Of a stretch of 64,000 nt of DNA, positions 34,295-47,105 are shown piece after piece. Every line of letters begins with the position of its first letter. Position 1 is the stretch's first letter. The notes beneath the pieces are model-generated. The model was not told the origin of the DNA and made no database searches. It saw only the letters and a program-made list of their open reading frames with translations. Made by a program: the position numbers and the translations under genes. The stretch lies in the NCBI GenBank assembly GCA_000310025.1, contig FN649735.1:4292209-4356208 (forward strand), read 5' to 3'. The stretch comes from Ectocarpus siliculosus. Lineage: Eukaryota; Sar; Phaeophyceae; Ectocarpales; Ectocarpaceae.

Positions 34295-37200
34295 CTACGG
34301 TACTTCTCCTGGCTCAAGTTCCTGTCTCTCTGCTCTGCCACTGTCCTTCTGTTCCGGCGAAAACGCCTCCTTATCTTCCCCAACTACACCATCGTCGGGA
34401 TCTCTGAGTTGGCCTGCCGGTACTACTGCTGCTGTATCAGAGCCTTCCGCGGGGCCCCCATTTTCCTTCCCGGCGGGCTCGGCGGCTAACAACTCCGTTG
34501 ATTGGGCGAGGTCGCGGTAGTAGTCCACACCGGTGGCGGTGCACAGGTCGAGCTCGGCTTCTGCGACGGCGCGCTGAATCTCGGTTTGTCTCCGCCTGGT
34601 GCCCACGGAGGGCGAATTGTTTCGGGCAAAGCTCTCTTGTTGTTGTGGCACAACTCTCTTGGTTTTCTCTTAGCGAAAAAAAAAAGAACTTCCGGCCTTT
34701 GCTCAGTACCTTCAAACATCCATCCCTACCTGTCCAACTGACGGCATCACAGGCCAACTACCCAAAAAAGGGTACTTGTACACACATCCTAAAAACAAAA
34801 AGCTTGAGAAGTCGGAAATGGTGTGGGGTTTCTACCTATGCCGTAGGGGAGGTGACATAGTCTAGATATAGGGGATGCCTCGTACACGCGAGCACCGGGA
34901 AACAGTTCTCCTTCGAACATTGACATTTCTCGGCGGCAGGTCTAACGTAGCGCTCGACTCATGCTCTATCCCATGCTCGGCCAAAGAGCGAGCGCAGACG
35001 CACGCTGGTTTGTGTACAGCCAACAGGCATTTCGGTTCAACCCGGCGCTATACTACGATACCCATCTACGATCACGGGTCCATGGCACACAAACTCACCT
35101 GCCAGGCCTGTTCCCAACTTTCAACGCCACCATGGGCCGCGATGATCGGTCCCACTCCCTGCCGCCTCCTTCCTCTAGGAAACCGTCCAAATCCTCCTCC
35201 GACAACGCAGGAGGCGCCTCCCCCATCTCCGCCCCGCTGCTCGCCTCCCCGGCTGAACAAGACCCAGTGCCTTCCGACGCCGTCGAGATATGATGACGCA
35301 GCCACGATGCCCCGGCAACCCCGACCCCGCCGCTAGCAACCCCGAGACCTCTACGGGCATCGTCCCCGTGCCAGGAAAGTCTCTGCGCCGTCTGCCCCGG
35401 CTCTAGGCTCTGGCCGCTGTCGCTAAGGGACGGTGATCCAGCGTCACCCCCGACGCCACCACCGATCTCGACACCAAGGCCCGCACTCTGCTCCGGAAAC
35501 CCTGGCCTGCGTAACCCACCGTCACCGTTCTCGCGAACCGTTCCTGGGAACGGTCCTCCTAGAGACCGTGAACCACGCCGTCGGCCGCCACCACCGCTGC
35601 CAGCAACACCACCGCTACACCCCTTACCGTCATCAGTCTGGGCGTGAAGAGGAGCCTTGACATGCCCGCCACGCGAAGACCCCCGGTTTCCCCCCCTCTT
35701 AAGGCGGGGGTGCGCAGACATGAGCAGAGTCAAGTGCGGTCTCGGCCCCCCTCCTCCTCCTGAGCTCCAATCCCGACCGGCGTTGCTGACCCCCAGGGCC
35801 TCGGCCTCGCCAGACCGATTACCGCGGGTCTGGGCCGGGGCCGGGGGCGGGGGCGGAGGAGGGAGTTCCCCTTCTTCGAGGGCGTTGTACCTGGAGGCAC
35901 CGGAGGGGGTTAACCTGACCAGCTCTCCGTCGCTGAAGGACCCTCGGAGTTGTCCCTCTGACATGGACGACCTTGACTCGCTGGTTTCGTCGGAAAGGAG
36001 AGGAGAGGCAAGGAGAGGCAAGGGAAGGAAAGGAAGAACACAGCTCGGTTTTCGCTGATGAAAGAAAGGGAGAAAGATGTACTATTTTAGCAGATGGAAA
36101 AACGGGCTCACAAGCATCACCAGCTTAAAACACGCGAGGGGACCAAAGAAAAGAAAGTGAGAATCGCTATCGTGGTGAAGTCACAAGGAACGGAGATGCA
36201 GAGGCTTGAATCAGGAAAACGCAAAGGGTGTCGTACGCCCATCAGGCAGAAACGGGCGGCTTGGCAGCGTTAGATTTTATCGTGAAATCATTTGTATTCG
36301 TCATGAATGTAGTGTGAGTTGTGAGTCAACAGGTAAAATGAAACGTAGAAAATCCCTGCCTGGAGAAACGGCAACAAGAGCGCTCAATGTTGTAAACGTC
36401 TGACGGTTTCACAAACAACACGCGTGTAATCATAGATCCAGAAACAGCGTCATCGTGGTGCGATTCCTGTCCCGGCTACATGTAGGAAATAGCGGATTGA
36501 GGTCTCATCACGATCTCACGCGGCAGCTCTCCAGCTTGCAGCATAAAACTCGACTCCATCGCTAGCCAATGAAACCAAGTTCTGGTAGAACCTACACACG
36601 GCGGCCAGTTCTCAGCCTCAACAGATCACGGCCCCAGTTTACCCACGACAGCTGTAGGGATTCGGGTGTCCCACCTCCTAGCTGGCGTTGGGTGCTGATG
36701 CGCTACGGCAACAGCAGGGCCCGCCGGAGAGTCTTCGAGCGATAAGGCCTCAAGGAAACTCCTATTGCCACAGCTGCTGCTGCTGCTGCTGGGGATGCTT
36801 GGAGTAGGGACTGGTGCCTTCCGCGGCTGCGGAGTGTGCGACTGAACCTGTTAGAAGAGATAGATGACAAACGCAAACAACAGTAGTGAGATCGACTCAA
36901 AAACGTTAGCGCCAGGAATCAGCAGGATTTCGAGTGGGAAAGCAACTATTGCGACCGAGCTTCACCAGACAAACCAAGCTGAGGGCCCCCGAAGACGAGT
37001 GGGCAAAGCGTGTTCCGTGGGATGTCAGGAACACCTGATGTCCTTGAGAACCGCAGGCGTGTTTCTTTTCTCGAGAGCCGTCGTGGTAGGTAGAGGTCCC
37101 GTGCTATCCGTTCGGGTGGGGAGACCGGTTCGCCACATATCGAAACAAGCTGTGATGAGAAACAAACGAAAGATAATTCTCCGCTAGTACGAGAAACATC

Positions 37201-40200
37201 TGGCCTGCTACCTACGATAGATGCAAAGCGACACATGCAAATATCAACATTCTCGCTGTGGAGACGATCCTCTTCTTGCAGACAGATACCCCGAGGTTCA
37301 CCAACAAAACCCCGACGAAAAACAAAACTCGATAACAACCCCGCACCAATGTTGATTCGGAGAGCAGTACACGTCTACCTACCATGAAGAGCAACAAACA
37401 ACCACTGACCTGCTGCAGCTGGCTTATCCTTTGCCTCTCCAGGCGGCCCTCTTCTCTCAGCTCCGCGATCTCCCTTGCGACTACCCTTGCCCGCTTCTCC
37501 GAACCGTGTTCCATCTCCTCCAGCCGATGCATGACCTCCGATTGCCGCTGTCGCCCGTCCGCTCCCTGAAAGTGTTGATGGATCGGTCCGTCGGTAAATC
37601 GATCCGTTCGGGTAAATCGGGTACCGTAGAGTGTGAGCTTATTGCGCACCCCCTGGGCTAACTATCGAAGCACAACCAAGAGGGTGGGAAAAATCTGATC
37701 GATGCGTGCGAGGAAAACAAGCCCTCTCTCGGTGAGATATTTCCGTTTTCCGCCCTTTTCAGCATCGCAGCCTCTTGAGTTGGAGAGGAGTCTAATTGAA
37801 CCTAACCGAATCTAACGTCAAAATCGGTCTAGGGGGTGAACGAGGCCCGCCCCTTCAGGAAAAAAAAAAGAAGCCGAATGCCTGTGTGTTTCACTCGTGC
37901 ATTATTGTGGCCGTTTGGTTGGAAACCGACTAGCTGAAACGATGAGCTGCTCCTCAGGTGCTCCAGCGAAAGACGAAGGTTGGCCGGTAGGTGAGGTTCG
38001 CCGTTCTTGCGGGTCGATAGCATGATAGCATGATAGCATGATAGCATGATGGGTGCTTCGGTGTCAACTGCCTGCTGGGGCTGACGGTTGAGACAAAATG
38101 TTACCAGCATTTCGGCCCGTCGTCGACCCGTAGCTCGCTGCACTAGATACCGCTCCTACTAGATACCATGCTTCGTGCGTTGGCACCAATCCCAGGAAAA
38201 ACAAGTACCCCCTCCCCCTTCACGACCCTCCCCCCATGTAGGAAACGAAAGCCTTTCTTACCTCTTTCCTTGTCTCCTCCATCGCTTGCCTGGCCAAACC
38301 CTCCGCCCCTTCCGCCCTCGCCAAGGCTCTCTCCTCGACTGCACTCAGCCTTTGGGCCACCGATAGTACGGCAGTGGCCAGAGAAAGGTGTAGCCTCTCG
38401 CCACCTTGACCATCTTGCTGTGGTTGCAGCTGCTGCTGTTCTTGTTGTCGTGAGGTAGAAGAGACTGGAAGGGGGGAGTCGGGAGGGGGGTGTCTATGTC
38501 TGCCCTCTCTAGCAGACTTGGCGCGCGCCTCCTGCTCCTGGGTCGTAACAAACACCAGCAGGCGGTAGATAGGACGGCGTCTTTAGGGGATACTTACCGC
38601 AAGAAGCACAAAAAAAAACTTCCATCCCATATGTGAATCAGTTTTGACACTGTTTCGTGTGGGAAGGACGGCGGAAAATCAATCAAGAAAACACAAAAGA
38701 TAAAAAACCCCGGATCTTCCGGATTGGGCATGACACGAACGAGTTTGTGGGTCCTTCTTCTTCGCTTTGGTGTTTCCTAGATGGCCTGACGTCACGGAAG
38801 GCATCCGCGTAAGTTGGATCGGTAAAAGTGTTATAAGGTACTGAGTAGACACCGGAACGGTTTCTATTGTGCAGAAAACAAGAGTGCGGCCCCTCTATCT
38901 TCGTTCGCCACCGATGCCTGCCTTCTGTACTCAAGACGCTGCTGCCAATCACGTTTGCCCTTGTTCTAATGTTCAGCTGTGCGACATGCATCTGCGGGCA
39001 TCACTCGCAAACGGTAAACACCGTACCGTCCTTGTTCCCGCATAACTGCTTCGTATTACCCATGATAGTATCATACCACGGAACAGGACCAAAACCACAC
39101 CAGAACAAAAATATATATTTAGGTATGTAGACATGGCACGCATCTTGCACGCTACCCAAACCCCAACCGACAGCAGTCTCACCAATGCCTCCGCCTCGCT
39201 GTCTCCATCAACGTCACTCCCAGGGGATGAAAGTCCGCCATCCCGTTCTTCGGCACACCTCTTCGCCTCGGACTCAGACACCGCAGAGAGGAACCTGCGA
39301 GACTCCAGCGCCGACGCTCGCTTCCTGACGGCCGTTTCAGGGGACAAAGCCCCCGTGTCCCCTCTTCTCCCCGCTTCCCACAGGAGTTCCTAACAAGCAT
39401 ATGCCATTTGGGCGTTCAGGCATGCTTTGTGACGGAACCATATCTCTGGAAAGAGACCATGTATGCACACCCCCGTGGGCGTTCTGTGTGTCAAACGGTG
39501 TCTTTTTACCATCAGGTATTTCAGCCGGTTGAAGGACATGGCATACGAAGTGCAAGGGCTTTCCGAAAGCCGTTCGGTACCATCAAACGACACGCTCGTG
39601 CACCGCACACACGTGGGCCGCCGCTGCAGACCAGTGCCATCAAACACCCCGACGATGATGCTTCCCCACAAGGGGTAATCCAAGTGCTGAGTTTACCATG
39701 TATCGAATGTCGAAGTTTCAATCCTACAGTACCTCAGAAGCGCCCTTCATCGATCTCACTTGTAGACCGAGTCCTCCTTCTTTCCCTCGTTTCCGTCATT
39801 TCCACATTTTCACACCTGAACATCCGGTTCGCCGGCGGCACGACTTGTGCCTGTTCGGCTCGATCCGGAATTGGCCCCGCCGCCGACGCCGAGGACACCG
39901 GCCTCTCCCTTCAAGGCACCACCCGGACCGCCTGCATCGTGCCAGAGAACACACAGAGTGACAATACTGGAAGCACCGCCTGCCCTCTGCGCATTGTTCG
40001 CGTTCAAATTCCAGTTTCGTCTATTGAAAAAGGATTTAGAGAGGCGATAATAGTAGTGGTCCCGGAACAATGCCGGTGAAACCGTCTGGCACAGATGGAA
40101 TATTCAACTTGTTTCATACCCTGAAAAAAATCGCTACCACTTTTGTATACTTTGGAGTATCCTTATGTTTAGGCTATACGTAATAATAGACGTAAACCCA

Positions 40201-43200
40201 CCAAATAAATAAATGTAGGTTATGTGACCGTTCTAAATCCTATGCACTGAAGCGTCAAAGTATCGCGCCCCGAGGGGCGACGCCACATCGTCATTCATCA
40301 GTCATCAGAGGAAGCCGTTCGAGGCGAAGAAGTTCTCAAGCTCTCGAGGCGCGGTGGACAGCAAGGCCGAGTCCATCGCCGAATCAATTTCCAGACCACC
40401 ACAACAAAAGCACGGGAGAGGGGAGAGGGAGTGATGGTGCAAGCGGGTGTATACCACTGCCAGCAACTGCTGTACCGCCACACATGACAAAAAATGCAAC
40501 AGCAACACCTGACGACGTATGTATGCACACGAAAGAGTGAGAAGGCGTACCAGAGGCGACATATTCATACACTACACCCGATCGTAAATGAATATGAATA
40601 TTTTTGGACCGATCGTAAAAAACTCGGTTGCTCCGCAACAAAGGGGAAGCCGAAATCAAACCGCAGTACGTCTTCGGAAAGCTCTCGACGAGACGGTGGT
40701 TCAGAAACACGGTCATCTTTCGGCACCAAGGATTAGGATTCGAGCTTGGTCCAGGGGATGGGGTGTGGTGTCTTACGTCATCCACGGTATCTTTTATCTG
40801 AGTCCTCACCGGCCAAGGCACGACCCAAGGAGGTTTTGAAGACCTTCTCAGCCGCTCCATCGCCATCTTCCTCCAGAGGGACGTCTTTCCACCCGCTCCC
40901 GGCCGCAAGCAAGCGCCCCAGGTTCGACCTTCTCGTTGCCACAGCGAACAAGAGACACAACATACAGACGCTTTCGGTATGTACAGAGTTTTCGAGTAAC
41001 TAAAATGCCATGTTTTCAGATGAAAAACCGCTGTCCAGAGGGAAATTACTCCACCCACTCCCCGCGGCAAGAACGCGCCGCAGCAAGTTGGACTTTTCTC
41101 AAGATTTTTTTTCGATATAACAAACGGCATATTTGCGCATGGGAAACCTTCGTCCACGTGGGTCTTCTCTGATTTTTGGGCTCTACAAGGACACGCAGTG
41201 GTGCCAACATTGGCTGATATCTGCGCTATCCAATCACGCTGAACCGGGTAAAATAATTGTAGGTGTGCGGCTTCTTGGAAATAGAGAGCATCTCTCTCAC
41301 ACGTTGAATAGTGCCGACCTTCCAGATACAACAGACTCCCCTCCTTGCAGTCCGTCTCTCAATCCAATCCCTCACTATACGCTAAATACGAGGTCAACCA
41401 AAAGCAGTGTCCGTTGTGGTCCCATACGCCCCCCTAACTGATCACACCAGCCGCTCGTCTTGAAAAACGCACACGGACAACCTGCCCCCTTCAAGCTCGG
41501 GGAATCAACACCAAGACCACGGACAGACTCTCGCGTTGTCGTCGGACAGCAATCGCCTAGAGATCAACAGATCTTGACGCTACTACAGTAGTACTATCGA
41601 GGACAACCAGAAACACACCTGAAGGTTTGTGGCGGTGGCTGCTGTGCCGATACACCCCCCGCCTCCCCCTTCTCTTCCTCGGTGCCCCCGTCGTCTCTAA
41701 CCGCCACCACCTTCGCCGCCGCGACACCTTGGCCTTGAACACCCATCCCCGAACCTTCCCCGTTCGTGCCCGACCCCGATTCTTCTGCCAATTCCGCCGC
41801 GTCGTGCTCGCTTGTGATTGGCCAGAACCTGTCCGTCGGAGTAGGTCGATCAACCAGCTGCTGTTCCCCTTGCCCTCCGTCTGCCGACCCGCTTTTTCCC
41901 TCCTCTTCTCTCCTGGTTGAGTCCGCGCCAGCAGCAGCAGCAGCAGCAGCGGCAGTGAGCCGCAACGCAGCTGATGCCGCCCCTGATTCGGCTTCCCTCT
42001 TCTCGAGGGCCAGCTCCCGCTCTCTAAGGGAGAGCTCCTGATTGGCCAAGAGGACGCGCCGGCCCTCCACCTCCGCACGAAGGGCCTGGTCAACCAAAAC
42101 GACCACATCAGCAGCGATCGAATCGAGTGGGGGATGCGGCAAATTAACGCAACGACGGAAAATCCAGCAGCAGCAACCTAACACAATCGATCAGCCAATC
42201 ATCGCCCCCACCCGCCTCGCCCCTCCAAACGCCAACGCCACAGCTCTACTCCCATCCCGCACCCATCAACGCAACTATGGTACAAAATAGCCAACCTACT
42301 CCTCTCGCCTGCATGAGGGCCGACCTCTCCTCCCCCATCTCCCGCTGCTGCCCCACCACCTCCCGCATGAGGTCCAACAGCTCGGGAGAAGCCGCCGCTG
42401 CCTCCGTCGAGCTCTTCCCAGCCTGCCCCTCACCAGAAAGCGTCTCAGAGATCGACGGCCTGGCCGTCGGCGGAGCAGCCGACATCGCCAACATGCCGGC
42501 TAGCTCCACCCACGCGCCGTCCTGCACCGACTCCGGCGCTACTGCCGCCGCCTCGAGCCGCCCGGTAGTTAGCCGAATCTCCCGCTCCGGCCTACCATCG
42601 TCGTTATCTTCCTTGGCGGCGAGGATAAGCCTGGCGTCTCCGCTGTGGAGAGCTTCGGCGCCGCTGGCGCCGGTAGCGCTCGTGGCGCCAAAGGCAGCGG
42701 CGGAGGAGCCTCCTTCCCCCCGGAGCAGTCGGTCGTCGTCCGCCGGCCGCCAGTAACGGTTTCGGCCTTCTCCCTCTACAAACACCACGGGGCCCGGCGG
42801 CGACACGTGCAGCCGCCCGCCTAGCTGGCGGCCCAGGCCACTGCCATCCTCCTCCCCCCCCCCCGACACAGACGACAAGAAGGATGCATCATCGAGGTAG
42901 TAGTGCTCTTCGACAACGTTGCCTGTGCTCCTCGTCTGTTGATGAGCGCCGACCGCGTGGCCTTCCGGCGACGGTTGGTTGGCGGGCACTCGGAGAGCCT
43001 CGCGGATCGCAGGCTGGGGGTGGAGGAACAGCTGCACCCCGTCGGCTGCCGTCTGAGCCTGCGCGTCGGCCGTATCGACTGATCGAGCCACCGGTCGCGA
43101 ACCCCGCCCACCCTCCTCGTCGTCGTTATCGGCCCCTTCCGCCTCCTCGCCGACAGAGTCTCGAGAAACAGCCCCAGCACCAGCACCAGCAGGCTTCTGT

Positions 43201-46064
43201 TTTGGCGCTTGCACCCGCGACGACGGCGGTGCTCGACGTCGCCCGCGGCTAGCGCCCCGCCCCCTCCCTCCTCCTCCTCCTCCTGCTGCTGCTGTTGAAC
43301 CACGCCTCTTACCGATCGCCGGGGCGGGCGTCGCCTTCGGAGAAGGCGCCGCCTTCGACGCCGGGCCGGTTTCGGCGACGGCGGCGGATGCGGCGCGTTG
43401 CGACCGCGAGTCCCTGAGCCTGTCCAGCTCTCGCTCCAGCCTGGCCTCCCGCTCTAGCATCTCCTTCCTCAGCGCGTCCACTGCCCTCCTGGTCGACCTG
43501 CGCTGGTCGCGGGCACTCGCCAACGCCGCCGAGGACCCGGGATCCGGGCGGGACGCAGACACACCATACCCGCCGCTCCCTGGACCTATCGCCGTTGCTT
43601 CCGCCGGTTGGCGGGGCAGCGGCGGTGCCACCGGCACCGCGGCTGCCCTACGGGCGGACGGCGGCTGCGCTAAGGCAGACCTCGAGCGCACGCGACGCCG
43701 TTGGCCACTGGCGGAGGCGGTGGCGCGACTCGCTGGCCGTTTTTCCGGGGTCGGGATGGTGGAGATGGCGCGAAGCTCTCGCGGGAGGCCGTGACTCTGC
43801 CGCTGCTTGGGGGCAACCACCCCCGGCACGAAATACCCGTGGTAGTGCCCTTCTCCTGGTTGGTCGGCCTCGCCGCCGCCGCCGCCGCTGCCCGGGTGCT
43901 TAAGATCGCCAGGCAGACTGTTGCCGGATGGTGCCTGCTGCTGGTGGTGGTTATTGCTGTGATGCTTCGCTTCCCCCCCAAGAAGCTTCCCGTGGCCCGG
44001 GAACGTAGGCAAGGGGAGAGGACGATCCGGGTCTACCTGCATTTCGACCAGGGCACGCCTGTCGCTCGGCCTCCTGGTCACGCCCCCGGCAGCCGCCACC
44101 GCCGCCGCCGCCACATCACCAGCCCTTCCGCCCCGGGTACCTGCTCGAGCCCCGGCTGCCACCGCGGCTACGGTACGCCGGTAGGACCGCTCACCGCCAC
44201 CACCGGCGACAGCCGTGATGCCGCTACGCCTCGACACGCCTTGAACGCCGCGGCTAGCTCGATTTGCAACTCTGGCAGAACTTGTGGAGTGGCGATCTAG
44301 TGCCCCTCGCCGCTGCTGCCGCTGCGTGGGATCGGTGGGGGCGAGCATGATCGCCGCGTCGAGGGCAATCTTGGCCTCCTTTAGCGCGAACAGCTCCCTG
44401 TGAATCCCCTCCACGTCCAGAGCCTGACGGACGACAAACGAAAAGAAAGGAGACGTGTATTTTCCCACCGGAGATCTCGGAGATTTTAGGAGGGGGGAGG
44501 GGAAGATTGACAGTTTAAGAGGGTTGTAGACAGTTTTACAGAAGGTGCCAAAACACCCAATTGCATGGCGTCGGAATCTTGCGACCAGCCAGAAGCGAAC
44601 GCGGGATTCCATGCGGTGGATGCAGCACCAACACCTACAAAGAGCGCGTTGTCCGACACGCACCACCGGAAAACACCGACACAAAGAAGAAAGACTCTAC
44701 AGTGTATCTTGATAAAAACATTTAGTACGAGAGAAACACACTTGCCTTATCCGAACCATCCCTGCCTGGAGGACGGCTACGTACCAACACGTTTAAGAGC
44801 GCTACCACAAAAAAACAACTGGAGTAGCATACGACAGGGCCACTTGCCTCATCCGATCCATCCATGCCGGCACCATCGCCCAGAAGGGGCGAGCCTTGAG
44901 TGCGGCGAAGGCCGAGAGCCTGCGCGTACTCCGAGGCGGCGTCGCTAACCCTGACGGGGGCCTGGTCCACCAGCTCGTTCAGCTCGCGGTAGCCGTCTAC
45001 CAGACTGCGCACGCGCCTCTCGAGACCTGCAACAAAAAAAGGGTCTTCGCGGTAAAGATTTATCGGCGTATTGCTGTGGTTGTTGTTGTCTTCGCAAAAA
45101 AATAAATGTTTTGGTCTCTGCTCAGTTTCTTCCAGCATCCGCACGTGTCCAACTGATTGCAGATGTATCTTTCGAAAGAAGCACTTGGCATGCCCAGCAA
45201 CACCAACACAAACAAGTCTCTCAACGGAACAAACGATTGGTGATTAAGAAAGGGGCAAGTTTGGGGTCTTGTAGGTGGAACACTAGAGCCAGTTCCTGAC
45301 TACACAGGATGGCGCATGGCACACGACCGGCAAAGGGCGGCAGCAGCGCCGATCTGCGGCCGCCAGCTTGGCGCTCACCCTCCGCCATGACCTCGGTGTC
45401 CAGCTGGAGCTTCCCCATGTGCCTCGCCATGGTGGGCACGGCCGCCAGAAGCTTCTCGTACTCTGTCACCACGGCGTCGGCCACGTTCAGGCTGGAAAGT
45501 CCCGGCAAGCCCACCACCTCCCCCTCTTCCGAGTTCACCGGAGCTGTGGCCGGTCGGGCACCGTTCTTAATAGCATCGTTTGTTGCTGCACCGGCGTTGG
45601 CATTGGCTCGCCGAGAAGGTAGAGACGGCACTGGACGAGGCGGAAAAGCAGCAAAGGTCGGTTTCAACGCGAGAGATGTAGACACGTAGACCATCATCGG
45701 ATTGAAAGGGTCTTTGAATCGGGTTATCGGACGTCTACCTTCTACTGTATATAGGATCACCAGAGGACTTGTATGAACAGCAGTAGACCTTCCCCCAAAC
45801 CGACCCACTTTCAGACAGGACGCGAGTCACGAAAATCGATTATTGGCATCTCGAGGAATGCCATTTTCCGTGGCACACTGCTGTACGACGAAAGATCCCG
45901 CAACTTGACAGCAGAAAGCTCATCTCACCCCGCTGAGTGTTGGACTTGCTCGATGCGATTCCCTCCCCGGCTGTGGGCGGTATGCTGGCTCTTGCCCGCA
46001 CACTGCTACCCTTGGTTCTCGCAGCACTTCTCTCCCTCCGCGTAGCAGCAGCAGCAGCATCCAT
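34295..46064 (-). CDS. Very large low-complexity/coiled-coil protein, function unknown
   Basis: Exons, 5' to 3': 46064-45929 (ATG, MDAAAAATRRERS), 45630-45379, 45026-44848, 44423-42309 (705 codons), 42085-41619, 40928-40810, 39931-39816, 39389-39183, 38537-38262, 37565-37410, 36847-36643, 35980-35099, about 34655-34295; near 1,820 aa. Every junction is phase-consistent except 36643/35980 (one base short; a small exon or another donor is missing), and the last acceptor is weak. Several exons predict charged helices or coiled coils (ALRAEVEGRRVLLANQELSL; HRLEEMEHGSEKRARVVARE), between Ala/Gly/Ser/Pro/Arg-rich disordered stretches. No catalytic motif was found. A scaffold or cytoskeletal role is only a guess. 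Alternative end: exon 40456-40305 with a TGA would also fit after 40810, giving 1,139 aa and leaving a second gene downstream. GC donors are likely after 44848 (GCAAGT) and possible after 42309. Confidence 0.7.
38025..38053 (+). repeat. 10-bp tandem repeat ATAGCATGAT in an intron
   Basis: About three to four copies of the decamer lie in tandem within an intron of the large minus-strand gene. Confidence 0.7.
40053..40130 (+). repeat. Small dispersed repeat, copy related to 57223-57302
   Basis: The block GTGGTCCCGGAACAATGCCG, followed by CTGGCACAGATGGAATATTC and AACTTGTTTCATACC, matches 57223-57302 over about 75 bp with few differences. This copy lies in an intron of the minus-strand gene; the other is in the last intron of the Nudix gene. 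Confidence 0.7.
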
Positions 46065-47105
46065 CTGGAGGAAGTTTTGGGGGCACACACGAAGCCCCCC
46101 GAGGGGTGTTGGCAGACGAGGGAGTAAGGACGACGCGAGCACTGGCAGTCACAGCAGAGTGGGGGGCTACTCTGTACTGGCACGTATCGTGGCAGCAATC
46201 TGTAGGGAACACGGTTTGTACAACGTATCAACAGCAAGTGGAAGTGTACATCAGTACTACACTGTATCCTTGCCCGGAGAGGTGCCGCCCAAGCTCGACC
46301 ACGAGGTTCATGTAGTGACTATTGTCGGACGTTCCAGCGGGGGTAAGCACACACACCCTATTGTAACACCCTAACCGCTCTTGCTCTGGTAGTTGCGAGC
46401 GGCGGCTGGAGTGCCGCCGCTTCAAGACAACTCGGACCGTTCTGCTGTTCTGCTGTTGACTAACGACGTGGTGACTGCCATGGTTTCTGCAGCTGTTTGC
46501 GCTTTCTGGAACACCAAAGCCAACAACCTGCAAAGGTCTCACGACCCACGGCTGCAGCAGCCCGCCAGGATGACGGCACTCGCCTTCAAGCGCCTGAGCC
46601 TTCAACGTGTCTTGTTCCCGCCGCGGCTGCCTCTATTCACATACCGGTACCGTAGATCTGTGGAGCTTCGCCGGCTGCTGCCAGCAAATCGCCCAACCGT
46701 CAATTTTCTCGCTGTTGCTGCCGCACGTCGAGAGAGCGTAAACAGCCGTATCTAAGGACGAAACCTCTGAAACTCAGGAGGCTCACAACCGGGTCATGAC
46801 TCGGCATCGCAGGCGACTCATAGGCACGCCCCGCCGCTGCGCAACCTGCGCAGTTAGTTTGCTGCACGTACTCAAGAGTTTCTTGAAGAGAAAACGCCTC
46901 TTTGTATTATTGGAAGTGATATGCGGCGTAACCTCACGCCAGGTGCATACGACAAACACAACACCGGCGGGCTGCTTGGCTCATTCCTCATATGTAGCGC
47001 AACAGAACAGCAGTGGTCAACTAGCTACAGCCCCATATCCAACGACCAAACCGAGAACATCATCGACGCGCCTCTCTTGCCCGTTGCAGGAGGTGTTTGC
47101 CTTGC
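46065..47105. other. Divergent intergenic region; open frames but no gene assigned
   Basis: The interval lies between the start of the large minus-strand gene (46064) and the first ATG of the adenylate kinase (47106), so it should hold both promoters. Plus frames at 45937-46374 (145 codons, with a hydrophobic N-terminal stretch) and 46393-46755 (120 codons) are open, but they lack motifs and a splice partner. A TTGCAG acceptor-like site at 47085-47090 could mean that the kinase has an upstream non-coding exon. Confidence 0.4.

Noticed and set aside
40305-40456. Alternative terminal exon of the large minus-strand gene
   Set aside because: It is phase-compatible, but half of it looks like an intronic pyrimidine tract, and exon 39931-39816 gives an equally valid link to five further in-phase exons. 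Kept only as an alternative.
42277-43903. Plus-strand Ala/Ser/Pro-rich frames of 100-160 codons
   Set aside because: They are antisense shadows of the 705-codon exon of the large minus-strand gene and result from the high GC content.
46393-46755. 120-codon plus-strand frame upstream of adenylate kinase
   Set aside because: No motif, no splice partner, no compositional match to real exons. Left as part of the divergent intergenic region.
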